Below the pieces are notes generated by a model. It worked only from the letters and a program-made list of their open reading frames with translations, was not told the origin of the DNA and ran no database searches. The position numbers and the translations under genes were made by a program. Below, piece after piece: positions 6,319-13,017 of a DNA stretch of 14,823 nt. The stretch covers positions 1 through 14,823 of the forward strand of contig URJN01000013.1 of assembly GCA_900548125.1 (NCBI GenBank), in the 5' to 3' direction. Source of the stretch: an uncultured Eubacteriales bacterium (GTDB lineage: Bacteria; Bacillota; Clostridia; Christensenellales; Aristaeellaceae). Numbering within the stretch: position 1 is the first letter of the stretch; the number at the start of each line of letters is the position of its first letter.

Positions 6319-7653
6319 ATGTCTTACGTTGACGAGGTTTATGAGCGCGTTGTGCGCGAGAATCCCAGCCAGCCGGAGTTTCATCAGGCTGTTCGTGAAG
6401 TGCTTGACTCTCTGCGTCCGGTCATCGAGCGCAATGAGGAACGATATCGCAGGGAGGCTCTGCTTGAGCGGCTGACCATGCCTGAGCGGCAGATTCTTTT
6501 CCGTGTGCCGTGGGTGGATGACAAGGGGCAGGTGCAGGTGAACAACGGCTTCCGCGTGCAGTTCTCCAGCGCAATCGGTCCGTATAAGGGCGGTCTGCGC
6601 CTGCATCCGAGCGTCAATCTGGGCATCATCAAGTTCCTCGGCTTTGAGCAGGTCTTTAAAAATTCCCTGACCGGTCTGCCCATCGGCGGCGGCAAGGGCG
6701 GAAGCGATTTTAACCCGAAGGGGAAAAGCGACCGCGAGATTATGGCGTTCTGCCAGAGCTTCATGAACGAGCTGTATCGCCATATCGGCGCGGACGTCGA
6801 TGTTCCGGCGGGCGATATCGGAACGGGTGCGCGGGAGATTGGCTATCTGTACGGTCAGTACAAGCGGCTGACGGGCCGCTATGAGGGCGTGCTGACCGGA
6901 AAGGGCTTGACCTACGGCGGTTCGCTGGCGCGCACGGAAGCGACCGGATACGGTCTGCTCTATCTGACGCAGGCGATGCTCGCCGCGCATGGTCATGATA
7001 TCGCAGGCAAGACGGTTGCGGTTTCCGGAGCGGGCAATGTCGCCATCTATGCCGTAGAGAAGGCGGAGCAGCTCGGCGCGAAGGTCGTCACGGTGTCCGA
7101 TTCCACGGGTTGGATTTACGACCCGCAGGGCATTGACGTGGCGCTGCTCAAGGATGTCAAGGAGGTGCGCCGCGCGCGCCTGACCGAATATGCCGCGGCG
7201 CGCGAGAGCGCGGTGTATCACGAGGGACGCGGCGTATTCACCGTGAAATGCGACGTGGCTCTGCCGTGCGCGACGCAGAACGAGCTGCACATCGAGGATG
7301 CGAAGGCGCTCGTTGAAAACGGCTGCATCGCCGTTGCGGAGGGCGCGAATATGCCGACGACGCTGGAGGCGACAATCTATCTTCAGGAGCATGGCGTGCT
7401 GTTTGCGCCGGGCAAGGCGGCGAACGCGGGCGGCGTTGCGACCAGCGCGTTGGAAATGAGCCAGAACTCCATGCGGCTGAGCTGGACGTTCGAGGAAGTG
7501 GATGCTAAGCTCAAGGAAATCATGATCGGCATTTTCAACAATATCGACAGCGCGGCGAAGGAATATGGTATGCAGGGCAATTACGTCGTCGGCGCGAACA
7601 TCGCGGGCTTCCTGAAGGTTGCATGCGCGATGGAAGCACAGGGAATTGTCTAA
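6319..7653 (+). CDS. gdhA: Glutamate dehydrogenase, NADP-type
   Basis: This 444-aa hexameric-type glutamate dehydrogenase interconverts 2-oxoglutarate plus ammonia and glutamate, the link between nitrogen assimilation and carbon metabolism. The N-terminal substrate domain has GPYKGGLRLHPSVN, FKNSLTGLPIGGGKGGSDFNP and DVPAGDIGTG. K90, K114, K126 and D166 match the substrate and catalytic residues known from the Clostridium symbiosum enzyme, shifted by one. The Rossmann domain has VAVSGAGNVAIYAVEKA, and the following strand ends TVSDSTGWIYDP. The SDS after the second strand resembles NADP-dependent enzymes rather than NAD ones; this is inference. The ATG at 6319 is preferred to the TTG at 6316 because AAGGAGGA (6303-6310) lies 8 nt before it. 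Monocistronic. Confidence 0.95.
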   Translation: MSYVDEVYERVVRENPSQPEFHQAVREVLDSLRPVIERNEERYRREALLERLTMPERQILFRVPWVDDKGQVQVNNGFRVQFSSAIGPYKGGLRLHPSVNLGIIKFLGFEQVFKNSLTGLPIGGGKGGSDFNPKGKSDREIMAFCQSFMNELYRHIGADVDVPAGDIGTGAREIGYLYGQYKRLTGRYEGVLTGKGLTYGGSLARTEATGYGLLYLTQAMLAAHGHDIAGKTVAVSGAGNVAIYAVEKAEQLGAKVVTVSDSTGWIYDPQGIDVALLKDVKEVRRARLTEYAAARESAVYHEGRGVFTVKCDVALPCATQNELHIEDAKALVENGCIAVAEGANMPTTLEATIYLQEHGVLFAPGKAANAGGVATSALEMSQNSMRLSWTFEEVDAKLKEIMIGIFNNIDSAAKEYGMQGNYVVGANIAGFLKVACAMEAQGIV

Positions 7654-7680
7654 TCTGCAATTTAACAGGAAAATTGAATG

Positions 7681-7725
7681 AAAGAGGTGCTTTTACCTGC
7701 AAAAAGGGTGGAAACGCCTCTTTTT
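7681..7725 (+). terminator. Terminator after gdhA
   Basis: AAAGAGGTG (7681-7689) can pair with CGCCTCTTT (7715-7723) (one G-T), and five T run from 7721. The 25-nt loop can form a small inner stem. The loop is long, but position and T-run fit termination of gdhA. Confidence 0.65.
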
Positions 7726-7814
7726 GTGTCTGTGAATAAAGATGAAATGGCTGCATGAAAATACATTATTTGTCAAAAATGCGGTCAATTGACCTGAAAT
7801 CATGGATATTATGC

Positions 7815-7843
7815 TTGACTTTGTGAATGAACTTGTATATAAT
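7815..7843 (+). promoter_or_regulatory. Promoter of the exported flavoprotein reductase gene
   Basis: TTGACT (7815-7820), a 17-nt spacer and TATAAT (7838-7843) make a near-perfect sigma-A promoter. The leader of about 60 nt contains a hairpin ACGGCT (7865-7870)/AGCCGT (7878-7883) upstream of a strong AGGAGGA site. The hairpin could stabilise the mRNA, but no known riboswitch is recognised. Confidence 0.85.
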
Positions 7844-7910
7844 AGCCCGCAGGCAGATAGGAAAACGGCTCTGTGATAGCCGTCCTAATCTGACAACAGG
7901 AGGAAAAAAG

Positions 7911-9575
7911 ATGAACAAATTGAAAGCAATCAGCCTGATGGCTGCTGCCGTCATGATGACTGGCAGCGTTGCGCTTGCCGACACCTACACCGTGACCGGC
8001 AACGGCTACCATGGCGAGATGAGCATGGACGTCACCATCGAGAACGGCGTTATCACCGACGTTGTGCTGGGCGACAACCATGAGACCAACGTGGTCATTG
8101 ACCGCGCGTTCCCGGTCATCCGCGACCGCATCCTTGCGGCGAACACCGCGGATGTGGACAACGTGAGCGCGGCGACCTTCTCTTCCTATGCGGTGAAGAC
8201 GGCTGTGGCTGACGCGATGAAGCAGGCTGGCATGGATGTGCCGGAAGTCAAGCGCACCAATGCGGAGAAGCCCGCGACCGAGCGTGAGGCGGAGAGCTGC
8301 GACATCGTGATCGTCGGCGGCGGCCCTGCGGGTCTGGCGGCTGCGGTCAGCGCGAAGCAGACCAACCCGGACAAGAACGTCATCCTCGTTGAGAAGCTGG
8401 ACATCCTCAGCGGCAACGGCAAGTTCGACATGAACTTCTTCGATATGATCAATACCGAAGCGCAGAAGGCTGCCGGCAACGACGAGTGGGTCGGCGAAGC
8501 GGGTCTGGCGAAGTTCCTCGAGTCCAAGAGCACCAACGGCGAATCCGCTGAGCGCATCAAGGTTTGGGCGGACGAAGAGTACAACCTCGACGCTTGGCTG
8601 CGTGATATGGGTGTTGAGCTGAACTACAACTACGGCGGCACCAACCACATGGCGGAAGACAACCAGTACTCCGGCGAAGTCATTCAGGCGGGGCTGGAGA
8701 AGGCTGCCAAGGAGCTGGGCGTCGATGTTCGCCCCGGCACGAAGGGCATGGATCTCGTGATGGAAGACGGCACCTGCAAGGGCGTTGTGGTTCTGAACAA
8801 CGATAACGAGACCTACACCATCAACGCCAAGAGCACCATCCTCGCGACCGGCGGCTTCTGCTCCAACAAGGAACTGCTTGCCGAGTATGCTCCGGGCTAC
8901 GAAGTGTTCAACACCTCCAACCAGATGGGCACCACCGGCGACTTCGTGAAGATCTTCGAGCAGAACGGCTTCAAGACGGAGAACATGGGCAAGATGAGCT
9001 TCTTCTCCAACATCATCGTTCCGTATCGCGATCTGACCGGCGGCGCTGACATGAACCTGCTGGCGAACAAGGAAGGCACCCTGCTGGAGAACAAGTCTGG
9101 CAAGGACCGCGGCACCATGATTCAGGAGAACGGAGCTGCGTTCTACATCACCGACAAGACCGGCTACGATTCCTTCTACCGCATCCGTAAGCATGTGGCT
9201 CTGGGCTACTACTCCGAGGGCGCGACCCTGGAAGAGCTTGCCGAGAAGCTGGGCATCGACGCGGAAGGTCTGAAGGCTTCTGTTGAGCAGTACAACGCGG
9301 ATGCGGCTGCGGGCGCGGAGAACGCGCAGATCGCGGCTGTGCCGTCTCGTGCGCTGGACGCGGAAGGCCCGTACTACGGCGTTCGTGTCGAGGGTGCGAA
9401 CCACATGACCAAGGGCGGCGTGGTCTGCAACGAGAACGCGCAGGTTCTCAACGCGGACGACACGGTTGTTCCGGGTCTGTATGCGGCTGGCGAAGTGACC
9501 TGGCAGGCTGGCGGCTACTCTGAGTCCGTCTGCTTCGGCAAGATTGCTGGCGCTCAGGCTGCTCAGGCTGAGTAA
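7911..9575 (+). CDS. Exported FMN-bind/FAD fumarate-reductase-like flavoprotein, substrate unknown
   Basis: This 554-aa protein belongs to the secreted flavin reductase group (fumarate, urocanate and related reductases that use small organic electron acceptors outside the cell). Residues 1-23 look like a signal peptide. An FMN-binding domain (about 28-105) carries D83-NVSAA-T89, matching the Dxx(S/T)xA(T/S) motif to which ApbE attaches FMN covalently. An FAD domain begins at 131 with DIVIVGGGPAGLAAA and ends with VVPGLYAAGEVTWQAGG. The segment ANHMTKGG corresponds to the HHTMGG region of fumarate reductases, so the substrate-binding His is kept. The usual C-terminal GANRLGGN with its substrate-binding Arg is replaced by GGYSESVCFGKIAG, so fumarate is not a safe substrate guess. 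No heme motifs (CXXCH) occur. GGAGGA lies about 6 nt before this ATG. Codon use is strongly biased (AAC, AAG, GAG, CTG, GGC), suggesting high expression. Confidence 0.88.
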   Translation: MNKLKAISLMAAAVMMTGSVALADTYTVTGNGYHGEMSMDVTIENGVITDVVLGDNHETNVVIDRAFPVIRDRILAANTADVDNVSAATFSSYAVKTAVADAMKQAGMDVPEVKRTNAEKPATEREAESCDIVIVGGGPAGLAAAVSAKQTNPDKNVILVEKLDILSGNGKFDMNFFDMINTEAQKAAGNDEWVGEAGLAKFLESKSTNGESAERIKVWADEEYNLDAWLRDMGVELNYNYGGTNHMAEDNQYSGEVIQAGLEKAAKELGVDVRPGTKGMDLVMEDGTCKGVVVLNNDNETYTINAKSTILATGGFCSNKELLAEYAPGYEVFNTSNQMGTTGDFVKIFEQNGFKTENMGKMSFFSNIIVPYRDLTGGADMNLLANKEGTLLENKSGKDRGTMIQENGAAFYITDKTGYDSFYRIRKHVALGYYSEGATLEELAEKLGIDAEGLKASVEQYNADAAAGAENAQIAAVPSRALDAEGPYYGVRVEGANHMTKGGVVCNENAQVLNADDTVVPGLYAAGEVTWQAGGYSESVCFGKIAGAQAAQAE

Positions 9576-9592
9576 AATTTAACCATGGCAAG

Positions 9593-9625
9593 GGAGCTGT
9601 TCTCGAAAGGGGATAGCTCCTTTTT
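9593..9625 (+). terminator. Terminator after the flavoprotein reductase gene
   Basis: GGAGCT (9593-9598) pairs with AGCTCC (9615-9620), with further pairing inside the loop (CTC/GGG around GAAA), and TTTTT follows at 9621-9625. It is a clear intrinsic terminator 18 bp after the stop. Confidence 0.88.
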
Positions 9626-9690
9626 GCCTTAAAAAATGAAACTGCCGGCTGCGTCTATGGCGCAAGGACATCAAGACGGAGGAAAAAATC

Positions 9691-10167
9691 ATGCTGACCT
9701 GTCACGCAATGACGGAAGAAGAAAAATACAGCATTTGTCAGTGGAAGTACAGCGGTGAATACGCCATCTACGATGGAATGCCCTATGAGGAACAGAAGAA
9801 AAGGGGATTCGGGTTTGCTAATCCCCAAAACCGCCTTTATTCATTCCATGACGGAACGAAGCTGGTCGGGTTCATCAATCTGTTTGAGGAGGAAACGGAG
9901 GTCTTTTTCGGAATCGGCGTGAGCCCGAAGGATTGCGGACGCGGCTATGGACAGCAGATGACCCGAAAGGCATGCGAGATATCGCAACGCCTGTTTGCGG
10001 GAAAGCCGATGTATCTTGAGGTCAGAACATGGAACACCCGCGCCGTCAAATGCTATGAAAAAGCGGGATTTCGCATCCAAGGAGAACCGATTCGTCAGGC
10101 GACGTCGATTGGAGAAGGCGTATTCTATCACATGGTGTACGAAAACGGTGCTTTTGAAACAGAATAA
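9691..10167 (+). CDS. GNAT-family N-acetyltransferase
   Basis: This 158-aa single-domain GNAT enzyme transfers an acetyl group from acetyl-CoA to an amine; the acceptor is unknown. The acetyl-CoA motif A is seen as GIGVSPKDCGRGYGQQMTRKACE (about residues 73-95; the Q/RxxGxG signature is CGRGYG). The acceptor-proximal segment EVRTWNTRAVKCYEKAGF is a typical motif B region as in RimI-like enzymes. The N-terminal part (WKYSGEYAIYDGMPYEEQ) resembles a subgroup common in Firmicutes. GGAGG (9678-9682) lies 8 nt before the ATG. There is no clear promoter in the 65 bp after the preceding terminator, so it may depend on read-through or a weak promoter. A bidirectional terminator follows. Confidence 0.87.
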   Translation: MLTCHAMTEEEKYSICQWKYSGEYAIYDGMPYEEQKKRGFGFANPQNRLYSFHDGTKLVGFINLFEEETEVFFGIGVSPKDCGRGYGQQMTRKACEISQRLFAGKPMYLEVRTWNTRAVKCYEKAGFRIQGEPIRQATSIGEGVFYHMVYENGAFETE

Positions 10168-10178
10168 GCGGTAGAACA

Positions 10179-10223
10179 AAAAGAGCAGAACCCCCATTTT
10201 GCGATGGAGAGTTCTGCTCTTTT
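10179..10223. terminator. Bidirectional terminator after the GNAT gene
   Basis: A perfect 13-bp stem, AAAAGAGCAGAAC (10179-10191)/GTTCTGCTCTTTT (10211-10223), has a 19-nt loop. T-runs follow on both strands. It can end the GNAT transcript and also the minus-strand transcript of the solute-binding protein gene. Confidence 0.88.
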
Positions 10224-10271
10224 GATTGATGGAGAATATGCGGGGAAAAGCCCTGACGTTCTTTTTAATGT

Positions 10272-10361
10272 ATAGGAAATTGCGAAAATCGCCCGCGCGA
10301 GCAAGACATTGATGCGTGGCAGACTTCGGCGGAGGTGAAGGCGGGCTCAGCCTGCTTTTTA
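10272..10361. repeat. Tandem repeat unit, copy 1 (about 90 bp)
   Basis: This unit begins ATAGGAAATTGCGAAAA and ends in a GC-rich inverted repeat followed by TTTTTA. Copy 2 (10366-10456) is nearly identical, differing by a few substitutions and one inserted A. In this copy the terminal hairpin has one imperfect pair (GCGGGC/GCCTGC). Period is 94 bp. No protein is supported here: the two copies fall in different reading frames. Confidence 0.9.
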
Positions 10362-10365
10362 GCGC

Positions 10366-10456
10366 ATAGGAAATTGCGAAAAATCGCCCGCGTGAGCAGG
10401 ACATTGATGCGTGGCAGACTTCGGCGGAGGTGAAGGCGGGCTCAGCCCGCTTTTTA
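10366..10456. repeat. Tandem repeat unit, copy 2, overlapping the stop codon of the solute-binding protein gene
   Basis: This second copy is 91 bp. Its terminal hairpin is perfect (GCGGGC, TCA loop, GCCCGC; about 10436-10450) and runs into TTTTT (10451-10455) on the plus strand, like an intrinsic terminator. The last bases TTA (10454-10456) are the complement of the TAA stop of the minus-strand gene, so the repeat ends exactly at the coding end of that gene. Confidence 0.9.
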
Positions 10457-11944
10457 CAGCCCTTTGTACAGCGCAATCAGCTCGTCGCTGCCCGCAGCCT
10501 TCAGCTCGGCAAGCCACGACGCATAGGTTTCGTCATTCAGCTCGACCTCGCCGGTCGCAAAGCGCGCAATGCCTCTGTCCACCATGCCGCCCAGAACGCT
10601 CGTCAGCTCGTTGGCGCGCGCCTGTTCGCTCAGCCCCAAGGCGTGTGCAGGGATGACCTGTTCGCTGACGGCACGCACTCGTTCGTTCTGCGCGAGAACA
10701 TGCTCGTCAATCGGGCTGTTGACCTTTGCGATGAATGCGCTCGGATAAAGCCCGGGCATGGACGCTCCGGTATACATCAAAACGTTGGCGCGGATGTCGT
10801 TGATGGTTCGGCTTTCGTCCACCTTGAACGACCACAGACCGTCGGCGTCATACGCATAATCCTCGCCCTCGATGCCTGCGTAGGCAAGGAGTGCGCCTTC
10901 CTCGCCGTAAAGCGCATCCGCCCAGCGGAGTGCTTCCGCGGGATCCTTGCAGGAAGACGTAACCGCAAAGCAGCCCGTCCATACGTCGCCCAGCAAATCG
11001 CGCCAGCGGGTTATGCCGGTCGAATCAGGCATGAGCAACGCCTCATAATCCGAAACGGCGGTAGCAGGCACATGGGTGTACGGCGTCATGGTGACAAGCA
11101 TGCCGCTGGTGACGACTGCCTTTTCCTCACTGACGGAAGAAGAATCCAACGCCGCCGTGCTGTGCGTTGCGGTGAATGCCGAACGCGGAAGAATACCGGA
11201 CTGCACCCAGCTGCACAGGGTTTCGATAAACTGACGATAGGCGGGAAGCTCGGGCGCAAAGACCAGCTCGCCGTTTTCGTTTCGGGCGAGATTGCTGTCG
11301 TCGGCGACGATACCGAAATACGGGAGAAGCCAGCGCATTTCGTAAACGCCAATCAAATCGGCGGCAATCTCATCCTGCTTGTAATTGCCGTTGGGGTCGC
11401 GCTCCTTAAAGGCGAGCAGCACATCCGTCAGCTCATCAACGGACGTCGGCACGGACAGCCCCAGCGTTTCAAGCCACTTCGAATTGAGCCAGATGCAGAC
11501 CTGACGCTCGGTTGTGTTGAGCAGCGGAAGGGAAGCGATGCGCCCGTCTTTAAGCGAAATGACCTGTTTCCAATCCGGATGAGATGACAAAAGAGCGGAG
11601 AGATTGGGCATGTTTTCCTCGATCAGCGGAGCAAGGTCAATCAATGCGCCGCAATCCAGAAGGGACTGCTCCTGCTCGCGGGTCAGGCTGGCTTTAAAAA
11701 GCACGTCGGCAGGAATATTGCCTTGAGCCATGCCGGAAAGAAGCTCGGCGTATGCCTTTTCATCCGTAACGCCGGAAGCATCCATATGAATACCGGTCAG
11801 GGCTTCCATGCGCGGGAAGAAAAGACTGTCAGCCCAGCTGCGCCCGACGGTTTCCGTTTCAAGTCCGGTGAGCGTTGCTGCGCCTGCTGTGCATGCGGGC
11901 AGGCAGAGGGAAGCCGCAAGGATAAAAGCTGCTATTTTTTTCAT
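10454..11944 (-). CDS. ABC transporter extracellular solute-binding protein (sugar-type, family 1)
   Basis: This 496-aa protein looks like a family 1 (carbohydrate-type) solute-binding protein. An N-terminal export signal (MKKIAAFILAASLCLPAC) is followed by a mature part with family-like segments: ASGVTDEKAYAELLSGMAQGNIPADVLF, the central VCIWLNSKWLETLGLSVPTSVDELTDVL, and the SSCKDPAEALRWADALYGEEGALLAYAGIEGEDY region. Cys18 could be a lipidation site, but the preceding LPA (Pro at -2) is an atypical lipobox, so signal peptidase I cleavage near AGAA is also possible. Start: GGAGG (11959-11955) lies 10 nt before the ATG. No permease or ATPase gene is adjacent, so it is an orphan here. The ligand cannot be told. 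The stop codon falls inside the end of tandem repeat copy 2. Confidence 0.85.
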   Translation of the reverse strand: MKKIAAFILAASLCLPACTAGAATLTGLETETVGRSWADSLFFPRMEALTGIHMDASGVTDEKAYAELLSGMAQGNIPADVLFKASLTREQEQSLLDCGALIDLAPLIEENMPNLSALLSSHPDWKQVISLKDGRIASLPLLNTTERQVCIWLNSKWLETLGLSVPTSVDELTDVLLAFKERDPNGNYKQDEIAADLIGVYEMRWLLPYFGIVADDSNLARNENGELVFAPELPAYRQFIETLCSWVQSGILPRSAFTATHSTAALDSSSVSEEKAVVTSGMLVTMTPYTHVPATAVSDYEALLMPDSTGITRWRDLLGDVWTGCFAVTSSCKDPAEALRWADALYGEEGALLAYAGIEGEDYAYDADGLWSFKVDESRTINDIRANVLMYTGASMPGLYPSAFIAKVNSPIDEHVLAQNERVRAVSEQVIPAHALGLSEQARANELTSVLGGMVDRGIARFATGEVELNDETYASWLAELKAAGSDELIALYKGL

Positions 11945-11981
11945 CGTCGTTTGACCTCCGTGGGAGAATCGTTTTGAAATG

Positions 11982-11990
11982 ATTATAGCA
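11982..11990 (-). promoter_or_regulatory. Extended -10 promoter of the solute-binding protein gene
   Basis: On the minus strand TGC followed by TATAAT (11990-11982) forms an extended -10 element (TGnTATAAT). The region 16-18 nt further upstream has no good -35 (only TTTCTT-like), as is usual for extended -10 promoters. It predicts a short leader of about 30 nt. Confidence 0.7.
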
Positions 11991-12035
11991 TATTTTGACG
12001 GGATAAGAAAGGGTGAGCAGCAGACAGTCAGGAAA

Positions 12036-12064
12036 GACTATTTCCAGCATGGGCATCATAGGAT
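12036..12064 (+). promoter_or_regulatory. Candidate sigma-E (mother cell) sporulation promoter
   Basis: GACTATT (12036-12042), a 14-nt spacer and CATAGGAT (12057-12064) match the Bacillus subtilis sigma-E consensus (KMATATT, 13-15 nt, CATACAMT) at 6 of 7 and 6 of 8 positions. It lies just upstream of the cluster leading to yabP and yabQ, which belong to the sigma-E regulon in B. subtilis. No sigma-A promoter is seen here. This is an inference from a short motif. Confidence 0.4.
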
Positions 12065-12088
12065 GAGCCGAAGCGGGGAGGAATGGCG

Positions 12089-12619
12089 ATGATGGAAAGG
12101 CTGAGCGCGGGCTGGCGGGGCAGGCGGGTGCTGCTCATCGGAGGGGAGAATGGGCTTTGCGATGCGATGAAGGCGATGCTGACGGAAATCGGTGCGCGGG
12201 CAACATGCGCCAGAACGGATGCGGACGCGCAGACGCTTTGCCGCGCGCTGGGAAAGGGGCGGACGAGCGCGGTACTCCTGCTGGAAGAACCGAAGAAAGG
12301 CAGTCTGCCCGAAAGAATGGCCGCTCTGCTGACGGTGATGACGGAAACGCGCGAAGCGGGCGTTCCGCTGTTCATGCTCCTGTCGGATGTCCGAAGTTCG
12401 CCCATACAAACAGCGGCATTGGGCGTGTCGCGAGGCTTGCTCGGCGATCCAGTCCGCACAATCATCCTGCGCCGCGGGGCGGACTGCCGGATGCAGGATG
12501 TCGTGTATGGCGCGCTGCTGCTGGGCGTGCGGGCGTTAGAAAAAACCGAGCTGAACGGCACGTTTAACCTGTATGATGCGCAGATGCTGCACGAGGAAGG
12601 GAAAAATGAAAGCTGCTGA
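12089..12619 (+). CDS. Unrecognised Rossmann-like protein upstream of yabPQ
   Basis: I do not recognise this 176-aa protein. Near the N-terminus RGRRVLLIGGENGLCDAMKAML looks like the first strand, Gly-rich loop and helix of a nucleotide-binding Rossmann fold. Near the C-terminus QDVVYGALLLGVRALEKTELNGTFNLYDA resembles the tail of extended SDR/epimerase proteins. The middle is short and shows no YxxxK catalytic pair, so it may be a reduced or non-catalytic relative. There is no signal peptide or membrane segment. The ATG at 12089 is preferred because GGAGG (12077-12081) lies 7 nt before it; an in-frame ATG at 12083 is only 1 nt from that site. It is first in a plus-strand cluster with yabP and yabQ and may be expressed during sporulation. 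The S4-domain protein often found upstream of yabP in Clostridia is absent. Confidence 0.6.
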   Translation: MMERLSAGWRGRRVLLIGGENGLCDAMKAMLTEIGARATCARTDADAQTLCRALGKGRTSAVLLLEEPKKGSLPERMAALLTVMTETREAGVPLFMLLSDVRSSPIQTAALGVSRGLLGDPVRTIILRRGADCRMQDVVYGALLLGVRALEKTELNGTFNLYDAQMLHEEGKNESC

Positions 12620-12708
12620 AACGCGCTTGTCAAGGGTATTTCACGGGAGAAGAAAGCCGCTACGATTTGCGGCAGTTCAGACAGATTTTGCGAAAAAAAG
12701 GCGCATAG
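12606..12708 (+). pseudogene. Possible micro-ORF with a disrupted start
   Basis: From 12610 to the TAG at 12706-12708 one frame reads KLLKRACQGYFTGEESRYDL and then RQFRQILRKKGA, which has a natural protein-like composition. The other frames give Arg/Cys-rich shadow sequence. The frame lacks an ATG: an in-frame TGA (12607-12609) overlaps the ATG at 12606. If the run ATGAAAG had one A fewer it would open as MKLLKRACQG, correctly spaced from GAGGAAGGG (12593-12601). So it may be a decayed gene, a base-call error, or a chance frame. It fills the gap between the unrecognised gene and yabP. Confidence 0.3.
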
Positions 12709-12729
12709 CCTGTTGTCGGAGGGATAAAG

Positions 12730-13017
12730 ATGGAAAAAGAGAATCAGTTGACGGTGAGGCGGCACACACTTTTGCTTGAAGACAGGAAGCGTGCAAAACT
12801 GACCGGCGTGACAGCGGTCAGCTGCTTTAACGATCGGGAAATTGTGCTTGAAACGGACGAGGGCGAGGTGGCTCTGCTGGGCGAACAGCTTCATATTGAG
12901 CAGCTCAATCTGGATGACGGCGAACTCGATGTGAACGGGGATATCGTCGGCGTCGAATACAGCGAAAAGACAAAGAAGCGGGAAAAGCACCGCTGGTTTG
13001 GGCGTTCTAAGGGATGA
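12730..13017 (+). CDS. yabP: Sporulation protein YabP
   Basis: This 95-aa YabP-family protein is made in the mother cell and is needed for normal spore development in B. subtilis. The family signature is clear: KLTGVTAVSCFNDREIVLET, followed by GEVALLGEQLHIEQLNLDDG and GDIVGVEY (about residues 23-77), a mostly beta structure. The tail is basic (KTKKREKHRWFGRSKG). GGAGGG (12718-12723) lies 6 nt before the ATG. Its stop overlaps the start of yabQ in ATGA, implying translational coupling. Confidence 0.92.
   Translation: MEKENQLTVRRHTLLLEDRKRAKLTGVTAVSCFNDREIVLETDEGEVALLGEQLHIEQLNLDDGELDVNGDIVGVEYSEKTKKREKHRWFGRSKG

Noticed and set aside
6316..6321. TTG at 6316 as start of gdhA
   Set aside because: The ATG at 6319 has better spacing (8 nt) from AAGGAGGA and is the stronger start codon.
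7809..9404. Long minus-strand open frame (531 codons) opposite the flavoprotein gene
   Set aside because: Its openness follows from the strong third-position codon bias of the plus-strand gene; no motif or independent signal supports it.
10272..10456. Tandem repeats considered as a CRISPR array
   Set aside because: The units are about 90 bp, only two, and without spacers; there is no cas gene in the window.
9841..10476. Minus-strand open frame (211 codons) running through the tandem repeats into the GNAT gene
   Set aside because: It consists of the repeat read in two different frames plus antisense GNAT and crosses a strong terminator; no real protein is supported.
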